From positions 1 to 32,181 of the forward strand of contig JAEOTU010000076.1 in the NCBI GenBank assembly GCA_016839665.1: a stretch of 32,181 nt of DNA, in the 5' to 3' direction. The stretch comes from Candidatus Hodarchaeota archaeon (GTDB lineage Archaea > Asgardarchaeota > Heimdallarchaeia > Hodarchaeales > Hodarchaeaceae). Positions 1 to 7,725 of this stretch are shown piece by piece. The notes beneath the pieces are model-generated. The model ran no database searches. It saw only the letters and a program-made list of their open reading frames with translations, and had not been told where the DNA came from. Position numbers and translations under genes: made by a program. Every line of letters begins with the position of its first letter. The first letter of the stretch is position 1.

Positions 1-59
1 TTCAAAATTTCTTGAAATTCTAAAAGAATTCTGTTAATTTTATCCTTTTCAATCGACAT
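1..59 (-). CDS. Partial hypothetical protein, N-terminus only
   Basis: An open frame begins with ATG at 59 on the minus strand and runs off the window edge. Only 19 residues are visible, starting MSIEKDKINRILL, a charged and probably helical start. A G-rich stretch (GTGGGG) lies about 10 bases upstream and could be a weak ribosome binding site. Nothing more can be said about function, and the frame may be chance. Confidence 0.35.
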   Translation of the reverse strand, partial: MSIEKDKINRILLEFQEIL

Positions 60-170
60 AACATCTACCCCACAACTTCCTCGGTATAAAAGAGATTTGA
101 TACGATTATTATTTTTTTTTGGGGAATGATGATTAAATATCTCTATTATAACATCAATTTGTCTATTAAA

Positions 171-749
171 TTACCGGCTCATAACGTCCCCATAATAGTC
201 TAAATCCGCATCTTTGAATTCTTCAGTAATCGATGCCAAGAAGTGCCTGTAAGATTCTTCCGTTTTCAGGTTTCTCTGGCAAACGGTTGATAAAGACTTT
301 ACTATACTTTTAATTCGATATAGATGACTGGAATTGGGATAAACTGGGTATTTTAGTGCATTGTCAAATCTTACAGTACTAATGTAGTCATGGACTATTT
401 CTACTATTCGGGCGAGCTCTTCATAATCTGGTGATTTTGAAAGACCGTATTTCATCAAGGCAGATTTCAAAATTTCTTCAAAGTAATGAATATCACCTAA
501 ATGTTTTTGAATTATAAAATTATCTTTATTCTTGTACAAAACCCTCATACGTAAAAGATCCTTGACATAAATATTATTTTGAATACAAATTTCGATAAAT
601 TTGTCAATTAAATCCTTGTCTTTAACATTCTTCCAAGTTTCGGTTTTAAAATCATCTTTAACTTTGAGTCCAAATCTCTTTTTTGCAATATCTTCTAAAT
701 CGTTTCTTGATATTTTCTCTAACCGTTTTACTAATTTTTTTCTTTCCAT
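171..749 (-). CDS. Unrecognised 192-aa charged helical protein
   Basis: ATG start at 749 in a clean 192-codon frame. I do not recognise the family. The protein is rich in Lys, Glu and Asp, looks almost entirely helical, has no signal peptide or membrane segment, and shows no metal-binding or nucleotide-binding motif. The first 40 residues are strongly basic and include KKLVKRLEKISR. It is transcribed away from EF-2, with about 350 bases between the two starts, and the partial gene at the window edge lies downstream in the same direction. A soluble cytoplasmic protein is most likely. Confidence 0.65.
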   Translation of the reverse strand: MERKKLVKRLEKISRNDLEDIAKKRFGLKVKDDFKTETWKNVKDKDLIDKFIEICIQNNIYVKDLLRMRVLYKNKDNFIIQKHLGDIHYFEEILKSALMKYGLSKSPDYEELARIVEIVHDYISTVRFDNALKYPVYPNSSHLYRIKSIVKSLSTVCQRNLKTEESYRHFLASITEEFKDADLDYYGDVMSR

Positions 750-1105
750 TGGCTTTTTACTCTAATACTCAATAGTACTACCTGTTTTAGGCTTTAAAAA
801 AGTGCCTATTCTTGATTCGTGGTGGAGACAAATCGTTAGAAATCTTCTAAAGTTTAAACAAAAATCTAAGGCGAATAAATCTCAAGATATTAATTAATAT
901 CAAAATCAGAAAATTTCTTCTCCGACAAGGTGATTGGTTGATCCGTTTATCATCGAAGTTCAAATATGTAAATTCTAAAGCTCCCTAAATAAAGATTTAA
1001 ACACCTTTAAAAGTTGAAACACTTATTATTTGAGGAAAGGTGGTATTTCCAAATCTTAAAATGGAAATAATTTAATCTAATTTGATTGTTTTGGAGAAAA
1101 TTCAA
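750..1105 (+). promoter_or_regulatory. Divergent intergenic region with palindrome and EF-2 promoter candidate
   Basis: No gene is visible in these 356 bases between the minus-strand 192-aa gene and EF-2. There is a perfect 16-base palindrome, GATATTAATTAATATC, at 886-901. TATA-like TTTAAA elements lie at 995-1000 and 1006-1011. The latter would put a start near 1035 and give a leader of about 70 bases. GGAG at 1093-1096 is a well-placed ribosome binding site for ATG 1106. The promoter assignment is inference. Confidence 0.35.
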
Positions 1106-3541
1106 ATGCCAAAGTTTACTGTTGAAGAAGCCCAGAAATTACTTTACAATAGAGAGTTTGTTCGAAATCTCGGCGTAATCGCTCATATAGACCACGGTAA
1201 ATCTACTTTAACTGATTCTCTTCTTGCTGCGTGTGGTCTTCTCGCCGAACGAATTGCTGGGGAAGCCCGTGCGACCGATACGCGAGATGACGAACAAGAA
1301 CGTGGAATCACAATCAAAACCACGGGAATCTCATTAGTCCACGATTTTAACCAACAAACCTATCTTGTTAATCTTCAAGACACCCCTGGACACGTCGACT
1401 TCTCTGGTGAAGTTACTTCAGCGTTACGAGTTGTAGATGGAGCCCTAGTGCTTGTTGATGCTGTTGAAGGAGTCATGGTCCAAACCGAGGTTGTTACTCA
1501 GCAAGCTTTAGCTGAACGGGTTCGCCCCGTTTTGATTATCAATAAAGTTGACCGTTTGATTACTGAAATGCGAATGACACCCGAGAATGCATATGAAAAA
1601 TTTAAAACAATCATAAGAGATTTTAACATTCTTATTGAGACCTATGCTCCGCCAGAATATAAAAAAACTTGGCGCGTTGACCCTCGAAAAGGCACCGTGG
1701 CTTTTGGCTCAGCAATTCATCGTTTTGGATTAACTATTCCAGCTTTAGCTGAAATCTGGCATGAAAAGACTGGACAACCAATTGAAAAATTGATTCAAAA
1801 CCTTTGGATGAAAAATAACTTCGTAAATGGTGTTTTACGACCGACTTATGAAATTTATCAGAAAGCCGAAGAGAACGATTTAGATTCCCTTAAAAAGGTT
1901 GCTCAACAACTGGAACTACGATTAGATGAAAGTGTATGGCTTGAACCACCGAAAAGAATAGCAAAAGCTCTATTAGAGAAATGGCTTCCAGTAGAAAAAG
2001 CAGTTTTAGATATGGTTGTCCAATTTTGTCCTTCACCTCTCGAGGCTCAAAAATATCGATTTAAGAGTTTCTGGACTGGAGATTTTGAGACCTCTGAAGG
2101 AAAAGGGATGGTTGAATGTGACGATGAAGCACCAATCATGATCGCAATTTCAAAAATGATCCCAGGTAAAGCCAAGCGGATAATTGCCATGGGAAGGATC
2201 TTTTCTGGCACAATCAAAGCAGGGCAAAAAATTTCAGCTTTGCTCCCTGGCTATAAACCAGGAAGTAAGGAACGTCGCTTTACTACCAACATTCAACAGG
2301 TTTCTATGCTTATGGGAGCGAAAGCAGAGAAAGTAGAAGCAATTCCTGCGGGAAATATCGTTGCATTACAAGGGTTACGCGGAGCTACCGCTAGTAGTAC
2401 GATAACAAGCCTTGAAACAGTAATGCCATTCCATGCACTTTCTTATGCTGTTGAACCTGTAGTAACGATTGCGATTGAAGCAAAATCTCCAAGTGAGCTA
2501 CCAAAATTAGCTGAAGGGTTGCAACTCATAGAACTGGTCGACCCCTCGCTTAAAACTACTGTGAATGAGGAAACAGGTGAGTTTCTTCTCTTAGGAACTG
2601 GCGAGCTGCATCTTGAAATTGCTGTAAAAGATCTGCAGGATATGCAACATATTGAAGTTACGCAAAGCGAGCCTATTGTTGTTTTTCGTGAATCAGTCAA
2701 AGCAGAGTCGTATCAACAAGCTTTGGCAAAGTCACCAAACAAGCATAACCGTCTATGGGTTCGTGCGGGACCATTAGATCCTGCTGCAATTAAATTAATC
2801 GAGGAAGGTCAAATCCACCAATATACCGATCGAAAAGAAATGGCTCAAATACTAAGAGACGAAGCAGGTTGGGAATCCAAAGCTGGACGAAAAGTTTGGG
2901 GAATGGGTCCTGAAGAAAATGATCCCAATTTCTACATTGACGCGACAAAAGGTGTTCAATATCTACGGGAAGTGAAAGATTATATAATTCAAGGCTTTCG
3001 ATGGGCTGCTAAAGAAGGTCCACTATGTGGTGAACCGTTTTACGGAATTAGGTTCATGCTTGAAGATGTTAAGCTTCACGAAGATCCTGTTCACCGAGGA
3101 GCGGGTCAAACGATGCCAGTTTCTAGGAGAGCCTGCTTTGGTGCAGTGTTAATGGCGGAACCTATTCTTTTAGAACCTATCTATAAGGTTCAAGTACAAG
3201 TTCCAGAACAGTACCTAGGCAATGTCTACAAAGTTCTTACGAAAAGACGGGGACGCGTGGTTGATACTCAAAAACGTGAAGGAACTCCATTGAATATCAT
3301 CATAGCAGAGGTTCCTGTTACCGAATCATTTGGAATGACAACAGAGCTTCGTTCTGAAACGTCAGGCTTCGCTTTTAGCCAAATGGTCTTTGATCACTGG
3401 GAAAAAGTACCAGGTGATCCAACTAAACCTGAGGAAGAAGGTGGAGGATTAGCACGACAATTCGTTGTAGAAACCAGAAAACGTAAAGGATACCATAGCG
3501 ATCTTCCCCCGAAACCAGAAGATTACTATGATAAGCTCTGA
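1106..3541 (+). CDS. fusA: Translation elongation factor 2 (aEF-2), eukaryote-like
   Basis: GTPase that moves tRNA and mRNA through the ribosome after peptide transfer. I place the start at ATG 1106 because GGAG sits 10 bases upstream and MPKFTVEEAQ aligns with the start of eukaryotic eEF2. The frame stays open upstream to a TTG at 1082. Protein 811 aa; most archaeal EF-2s are about 730, eukaryotic ones about 840. Visible motifs: G1 AHIDHGKS (26-33), switch region DTRDDEQERGITI, G3 DTPGH (92-96), G4 NKVD (146-149), domain IV SPNKHNRLW, and the diphthamide loop PVHRGAGQ with the modifiable His at 663. The C-terminus ends DYYDKL, matching the eukaryotic EYYDKL tail. It stands alone on the plus strand. 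Identity is certain; the Heimdallarchaeia-like placement rests on these motifs and length. Confidence 0.97.
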   Translation: MPKFTVEEAQKLLYNREFVRNLGVIAHIDHGKSTLTDSLLAACGLLAERIAGEARATDTRDDEQERGITIKTTGISLVHDFNQQTYLVNLQDTPGHVDFSGEVTSALRVVDGALVLVDAVEGVMVQTEVVTQQALAERVRPVLIINKVDRLITEMRMTPENAYEKFKTIIRDFNILIETYAPPEYKKTWRVDPRKGTVAFGSAIHRFGLTIPALAEIWHEKTGQPIEKLIQNLWMKNNFVNGVLRPTYEIYQKAEENDLDSLKKVAQQLELRLDESVWLEPPKRIAKALLEKWLPVEKAVLDMVVQFCPSPLEAQKYRFKSFWTGDFETSEGKGMVECDDEAPIMIAISKMIPGKAKRIIAMGRIFSGTIKAGQKISALLPGYKPGSKERRFTTNIQQVSMLMGAKAEKVEAIPAGNIVALQGLRGATASSTITSLETVMPFHALSYAVEPVVTIAIEAKSPSELPKLAEGLQLIELVDPSLKTTVNEETGEFLLLGTGELHLEIAVKDLQDMQHIEVTQSEPIVVFRESVKAESYQQALAKSPNKHNRLWVRAGPLDPAAIKLIEEGQIHQYTDRKEMAQILRDEAGWESKAGRKVWGMGPEENDPNFYIDATKGVQYLREVKDYIIQGFRWAAKEGPLCGEPFYGIRFMLEDVKLHEDPVHRGAGQTMPVSRRACFGAVLMAEPILLEPIYKVQVQVPEQYLGNVYKVLTKRRGRVVDTQKREGTPLNIIIAEVPVTESFGMTTELRSETSGFAFSQMVFDHWEKVPGDPTKPEEEGGGLARQFVVETRKRKGYHSDLPPKPEDYYDKL

Positions 3542-3693
3542 CATCAAACTCCCTTTTTTCCTCTACATAAGGCTTCAGGGATTTTAATGTCACAAACAAT
3601 GGATCAAGAGGGATTTTTTCACGACGATATTCAAAAAAAACTGAAAAATTCCCTTATATGATTAATTGAGACCGTTTTTAAGAAAGAAATTAG

Positions 3694-3817
3694 CGGATCC
3701 GGAGGGATTTGAACCCACGACATTCTGCTGGCTTCAAGTCTAAACCCTTCTATCTTTTTATGATCTGGGTTTTACTTTCCGAAGGCAGACGCTCTATCCA
3801 GGCTGAGCCACGGATCC
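3694..3817 (-). tRNA. tRNA-Arg(TCG) with 49-nt intron
   Basis: Read from 3817 to 3694. The acceptor stem GGATCCG pairs perfectly with CGGATCC, with discriminator G at 3694 and no encoded CCA. The D arm is GCTC/GAGC, the anticodon stem TCTGC/GCAGA, and the T loop TTCAAAT. After intron removal the anticodon loop is CTTCGGA, giving anticodon TCG for arginine CGN codons. The mature tRNA is 75 nt. One oddity is a T-T mismatch at the second pair of the T stem (GTGGG against CCCTC). Exon 1 is 3779-3817 and exon 2 is 3694-3729. The gene lies between EF-2 (convergent) and eS26 (same strand). Confidence 0.95.
3730..3778 (-). other. tRNA-Arg intron with bulge-helix-bulge splice motif
   Basis: The intron lies at the canonical position 37/38. 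The precursor folds as outer stem TCTGC/GCAGA, central 4-bp helix CTTC/GAAG, three-base bulges GGA and CCA, and inner helix AAGT/ACTT. Cuts after GG and CC in the bulges give the intron ends. Inside it, AAACCC pairs with GGGTTT to extend a stem-loop. This is the substrate shape for the archaeal tRNA splicing endonuclease. Confidence 0.93.
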
Positions 3818-3938
3818 AACCTTTTTTAGACCATTTAATACAAATATCACTTAATTTATGGGAAGAATACCTGGTTATATAAATTGGGGATGATTCCATA
3901 TCTGATGTTAAAAGTTGGATAGTTGAACAAACGAGCTT

Positions 3939-4214
3939 TTATTTGTTCTTTCTTTCACTTTGTGAACGAATTTTGACATGATGTCTGTGTATGGCACAGG
4001 ATACACAGTAATAACGAACGTAGGGAATTCGGGCAATTTGAGTTCCTTGTTGTCGTAATTCTTTCCCAATAGTCCAATCAACTAGTTGCTTGTAACTTGT
4101 TTTTCTTTTGGCTTTGTCACGTGGTACCAATCGTCCGCATGATGAACATTGAACTTTTCCCAGGGAACCTTTTTTACCTTTACTTCGGCCACCAGACTTA
4201 CGTTTCTTTCCCAT
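3939..4214 (-). CDS. rps26e: Small-subunit ribosomal protein eS26
   Basis: Component of the 30S subunit near the mRNA exit channel. The start is ATG 4214, with GGAG seven bases upstream. The frame stays open 12 codons further upstream, but that extension does not fit the family. Protein 91 aa. After a Lys/Gly/Ser-rich start MGKKRKSGGRSKGKKG comes a zinc site made of two CxxC pairs, VQCSSCG and YYCVSCAIH, with the typical RxxVPRDKA stretch between them. The end is basic (RSQSERKNK). eS26 is shared by eukaryotes, Asgard archaea and the TACK group and is missing from most euryarchaea, so it supports the lineage call. It is the last protein gene of a minus-strand run that includes the membrane and Roadblock genes, 75 bases after the former. 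Confidence 0.95.
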   Translation of the reverse strand: MGKKRKSGGRSKGKKGSLGKVQCSSCGRLVPRDKAKRKTSYKQLVDWTIGKELRQQGTQIARIPYVRYYCVSCAIHRHHVKIRSQSERKNK

Positions 4215-4289
4215 ATAGACTCCACTCTTGATTGATAAAAATAATGTCAAACAATGCTTTCAAACTAAAGTTTTTATTTTTTTATGTTT

Positions 4290-4958
4290 TTACGATGAAT
4301 TTGTGCCATAATTTTCTGGTATTATTGCCTTTTTCGTAAGAAAAATTGCTAAATTTTCTAAATTAAGTCGAAATGAGTGTTTTTGCTCAAAATAAATTGC
4401 TATATTTGGAAAATTTTGTTCTAGATATTGATAACTAAAGTCACGTATCTTTTCTACCTGATCCGTGTATTCTTCTGTGTAACGTTCTGTTTTCGTGAGC
4501 AGTGTAGATGTTAGTTCGATAAATTCTGGTGTTTCTTCTTTTTGTATCATTGTCTGATATATTAAACCATATAATTTCTCTTGATTCTCTCTTTGAAAGG
4601 AGAGGATAAAGATCCCGGGTAAGGGGAGAATCATAAATACAAGAATAGAACTAAATGGACCAAATAGCTGCTCAAATTGCGCTAAACTCGAATTAGAAAT
4701 AATTAGTACGCCTAGAATAACATTGATAATCGAAATTCCTGTAGAATATACTGTTCCTTGGCCGATCAAGTACAACTTTCCAGCAAGCTGCTGAAGATTA
4801 TCTGTACTGAAAAATTTCAGACCTTTATAGCATAAAACGAGGTAAATTAATAATGTCCATGGGATGACAAGGAATAGAAATAAAAATCCATCTAGGGAGC
4901 TAAAAATTAAAATAAATGCAAGATCTGAGAAAAATATAAAGAGAAAAAGGGAATTCAA
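4290..4958 (-). CDS. Four-helix membrane protein with cytosolic helical tail, unknown function
   Basis: Protein of 222 aa. I do not recognise it. Hydrophobic segments cover about residues 3-20, 22-45, 65-88 and 100-122, followed by a charged helical domain of about 95 residues. The start appears to be TTG at 4958, since no in-frame ATG precedes the first membrane segment and an ATG upstream is out of frame. The gene begins 34 bases after the stop of the Roadblock gene on the same strand, so the two are probably co-transcribed. A membrane partner for the Roadblock protein is a reasonable guess, but nothing in the sequence proves it. Confidence 0.7.
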   Translation of the reverse strand: MNSLFLFIFFSDLAFILIFSSLDGFLFLFLVIPWTLLIYLVLCYKGLKFFSTDNLQQLAGKLYLIGQGTVYSTGISIINVILGVLIISNSSLAQFEQLFGPFSSILVFMILPLPGIFILSFQRENQEKLYGLIYQTMIQKEETPEFIELTSTLLTKTERYTEEYTDQVEKIRDFSYQYLEQNFPNIAIYFEQKHSFRLNLENLAIFLTKKAIIPENYGTNSS

Positions 4959-4992
4959 AAGAAAAATTTCCGAAAATTTATCATCTCTGAAA

Positions 4993-5427
4993 TCAACTTA
5001 ATAGATCTTTAAGCTCAGAAACAAGACTAGAAATATCCTTTTCTTCTTCCTTGAAAATTTCAGGTATCCTTTGGCTATAGCGACGTAACACACGAACAGC
5101 TAAACCCAAGGAATGAGCTTCATTAGATGCCCCTATCAATATGAAGTCTTCCGCGGAACTTAATATTGTGTACCCTTTCTCACCACGAACTAAAACTTCC
5201 CATAAGTGCCCATGATCCATTCTATCTACAACCATCCCACCTGTTGAGAGTACCGCTGCAGATAATGCAGAGAACAAGTCTGGATCCGCATCTTTCTCTG
5301 AGAAAAATGCAACACTCATTCCCGTGCGTGTTACTAACGCCAATGCTTCTAAATCTGCGTATCGTACTATTTCCTGTAAAAGCTTAATTAATTTCTTTTT
5401 TTGTTCAACCGTAAGAGCAAAAGCCAT
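4993..5427 (-). CDS. Roadblock/LC7 domain protein
   Basis: The Roadblock/LC7 fold often acts as a dimeric scaffold or regulator of small GTPases, and the family is expanded in Asgard archaea. ATG 5427 (MAFALTVEQ) is chosen because GGTGA stands just upstream; the frame extends 10 codons further without a better signal. Protein 144 aa. The core runs about residues 12-115: a first helix (KKLIKLLQEIVR), strand LEALALVTRTGMSVAFF, the long helix FSALSAAVLSTGGMVVDRM, then strands LWEVLVRGEKGYTILSS and FILIGASN. A charged helical tail follows. The plus-strand PfkB gene starts divergently about 160 bases away. No small GTPase gene lies in this window. Confidence 0.88.
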   Translation of the reverse strand: MAFALTVEQKKKLIKLLQEIVRYADLEALALVTRTGMSVAFFSEKDADPDLFSALSAAVLSTGGMVVDRMDHGHLWEVLVRGEKGYTILSSAEDFILIGASNEAHSLGLAVRVLRRYSQRIPEIFKEEEKDISSLVSELKDLLS

Positions 5428-5589
5428 TTTTTCACCTTCAAAAAACCCACTACTCAAGTCGCAGTCGGAGACATCGAATTAATCCGCGGAGTAGACAAAA
5501 TTGGGTTTATGTTTAATACAGTTACTTTTCTCTGATAAAAAAATTAAACTTTGGCAAAAATTTAAAGCTTACTGTATTTCCTACAAAAA

Positions 5590-6594
5590 ATGTGTGAGTG
5601 GAACCAAGTGAGAAAACAGGTAAAAACAGTGGTTCTTGGCCAAATGGTCATAGATACCGTGGTTCACGACAATAAGAACCTTCTTCAAATCAAATCCCAA
5701 GAAAATAAGAAGGGTAACTTAATTGTTGGTGGACCCCCCTCTTTTGCAGGCATTGCTGGTTTAACTCTTTCAAAAGTATTTCCATGGATATCAACGCCAT
5801 TAATTTATGCTTATGCTTGTCCAGAGGTTATTTCTCTTTTAGAAAACCACCCAGATATTGGCCTAATTTCGAGAAACCTGAAAATTCGTACACAATGCCC
5901 TCATTTTTTTTTAATATATTCTAGTGATAAAATAAAACGGAATTTAATGTTAAGAAATCCTCCTTCTCAGTTTGATCCAACCCATTTTAATTGGAAGATA
6001 ACATATCCACCAGTGGCAATAGTAGGTTCTATCTTTCATGAGTTTAACAATTTTAACAGCTTTAATTTCTTAAGAAAAAAATGCTCCTTTATCGCTTTTG
6101 ACTCCCAAGGGTGTTTTCGTCAACTCACCCCAGAAGGAAATATTATTTTTCGAAACTGGTGGGATCCTAAAATTATTGACAACCTAGATTGTCTCAAGAT
6201 TTCAGGTGAAGAAGCAGAATTTTTAAATTTAGGAAAGCGACCAGAAAAAATTGTAGCTAGGATTTTAAAAACACCAGTAACCTCTGTACTCCTTACTCAA
6301 GGGATAAACGGTTCTATTTTAGGGATTAAAGAGCTAAAAACTGGAGATATCCACATTTATAATGTTCCTGCCTTTACTGAAGGAGCAGTTCTTGACGAGA
6401 CTGGTGCTGGTGATATTTTTCTTTTTACCTTTGTATCTTATTTTAACGCTTTTAATAATGAACTGGACGCTATCGCCTTCGCAACAAGCGTCACTTCCTT
6501 ATTACTCGAGCAAAAAAGGTTTATGTGGCACCTCACAAAAAAAACAGTCAAAATGCGACAGAAACAAATAAAAAATCAAATCATTGAATTTTAG
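5590..6594 (+). CDS. PfkB-family carbohydrate/nucleoside kinase
   Basis: Ribokinase-fold ATP-dependent kinase of 334 aa. Key marks are the Gly-Gly switch region LIVGGPPSFAG (44-54) and the C-terminal PfkB signature DETGAGDIF (269-277), whose last Asp is the catalytic base and whose GAG forms the anion hole. The mid part ISGEEAEFL (204-212) matches the NxxE-like region of the fold. The substrate cannot be read from the sequence; sugar, nucleoside and inositol-type substrates are all possible. The ATG at 5590 has no clear Shine-Dalgarno site. A few codons downstream VKTVVLG begins the first strand, so a later start is possible. The last 14 bases overlap the 3' end of the convergent KaiC-like gene. 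Confidence 0.85.
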   Translation: MCEWNQVRKQVKTVVLGQMVIDTVVHDNKNLLQIKSQENKKGNLIVGGPPSFAGIAGLTLSKVFPWISTPLIYAYACPEVISLLENHPDIGLISRNLKIRTQCPHFFLIYSSDKIKRNLMLRNPPSQFDPTHFNWKITYPPVAIVGSIFHEFNNFNSFNFLRKKCSFIAFDSQGCFRQLTPEGNIIFRNWWDPKIIDNLDCLKISGEEAEFLNLGKRPEKIVARILKTPVTSVLLTQGINGSILGIKELKTGDIHIYNVPAFTEGAVLDETGAGDIFLFTFVSYFNAFNNELDAIAFATSVTSLLLEQKRFMWHLTKKTVKMRQKQIKNQIIEF

Positions 6595-7300
6595 AGGTGG
6601 TAATTGGTCGGATACCATGTTTATCAAACTCTATAGGAAATGCTCGGGAATCCACACCGAGTAATTTCTTGATTCCAAGTACCCTTTCGTAGAGCCTCGT
6701 TTCTGTATTGAGACTCATAACAAATTCTAACACAACATCACTAAAGTGAGAGAGGAGGTTTTCTTTGTCAGAACCATGAACCCCCCGAACCATTGTAATA
6801 AAATGCCAGCCATTTGAACCTTTGATTACTGTGGAATATTCTGTCATGAATCTCAATACTGATTTTATACTAGATTGAATAATGATTTGAGTTAGTGTGT
6901 TTACACATGAGTCAAAAGCAGAAATGGCTCCATCTTCCTTGTATTCGTCAATCTTGCGGAAAAGATCATGAGAGACTATATTCACGGCATCTCCTTCCCA
7001 TTTAAGAGTCCTAGACTTTTTTTGTCTTGCAGAGTGACTTAAGTCATTGAATTGCCATGAGAGATTAGCCAGCTCCCATCCAAACACCCCTAAATCGTAA
7101 CGAATGTCATTTTCAGATTTATCAAGTGAGGTATAGATGATAGGAATCCCAGTTTGAGCACGCATCACTAACAATTGATGCATAAATGTGATAAATCCCG
7201 ATCCTGGATCACCAACGATGAGAATGAGTGCATCCCGAGGCAATCCTATTATAAACTCATCTATTACTGGTACTCCGATTGGAATTAATTCCCTACTCAT
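6581..7300 (-). CDS. KaiC/RecA-like protein with degenerate P-loop
   Basis: Protein of 239 aa. The start SRELIPIGVPVIDEFIIGLPRDALILIVG matches the KaiC/GvpD/FlaH type of RecA-fold ATPase, in which GIPxLDxLLGGGIPxG leads into the P-loop. Here the P-loop reads GDPGSGFIT (30-38), with Phe where the essential Lys should be. The IIYTSLDKSEND stretch (about 54-65) corresponds to the segment after the P-loop helix. The usual Walker B DS and hydrophobic strands are hard to place. The protein has probably lost normal ATP hydrolysis and may be a regulatory pseudo-ATPase. It lies 100 bases downstream of LSm on the same strand and may share its transcript. Confidence 0.75.
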   Translation of the reverse strand: MSRELIPIGVPVIDEFIIGLPRDALILIVGDPGSGFITFMHQLLVMRAQTGIPIIYTSLDKSENDIRYDLGVFGWELANLSWQFNDLSHSARQKKSRTLKWEGDAVNIVSHDLFRKIDEYKEDGAISAFDSCVNTLTQIIIQSSIKSVLRFMTEYSTVIKGSNGWHFITMVRGVHGSDKENLLSHFSDVVLEFVMSLNTETRLYERVLGIKKLLGVDSRAFPIEFDKHGIRPITTSKIQ

Positions 7301-7400
7301 CTAAAATTCCACATCATACCCTTTTTTAAAAGCTTCCTTTAAAAATATTAGGTTTCAGGTTACTACCACGAATCTTCCACCAAAAGGGGGGATCAATCAC

Positions 7401-7619
7401 TTATTCTATTTTAATGAATAGTATGTTATTTCCCCGTAGGAAAGCTTGGCCATATCGTTTAGTGATTTTCCCTTCCTCGACTTCAGAACAGTCTTCTAAG
7501 ATAAGGTTCATGTATTGATCTGTAATTCTTAGGCGCCCAGTATAAAGCTGATTGCTTTTGAGCTGAATGGTTATCATTTTCCCCACAGATTTTTCCAATG
7601 TTTGTAATGGCTGACTCAT
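7401..7619 (-). CDS. Archaeal Sm-like protein (LSm/SmAP)
   Basis: RNA-binding protein forming six- or seven-membered rings, usually binding U-rich RNA and involved in RNA processing or turnover. It is 72 aa, the usual minimal length. The N-terminal helix PLQTLEKSVGK is followed by the Sm1 motif (strands ITIQLKSNQLYTGRLRITDQYMNLILEDCSE read in order, with the conserved D-x-x-MN core) and the Sm2 motif FLRGNNILFI near the end. GAGGT lies about 11 bases before ATG 7619. It sits between DUF460 and the KaiC-like gene, all on the minus strand, which suits an RNA-metabolism operon. Confidence 0.95.
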   Translation of the reverse strand: MSQPLQTLEKSVGKMITIQLKSNQLYTGRLRITDQYMNLILEDCSEVEEGKITKRYGQAFLRGNNILFIKIE

Positions 7620-7725
7620 TGTCTTGAAACCTCGTTGCTCATTAAAAGGTGTAAATCCACCCAGTTCAGTCCCTATTTATTTTTATTCTAAAAATTTTTC
7701 TTCGCTAGAAAGAAAAAAAATCTTC

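Noticed and set aside
2443..2700. Open frame antisense to EF-2
   Set aside because: It lies wholly inside a certain gene, has a Ser/Thr-rich low-complexity translation and no ribosome binding site.
3694..3817. Reading the tRNA anticodon as TTC (Glu) in the unspliced sequence
   Set aside because: The bulge-helix-bulge fold fixes the splice sites and gives loop CTTCGGA with anticodon TCG; the body also matches tRNA-Arg.
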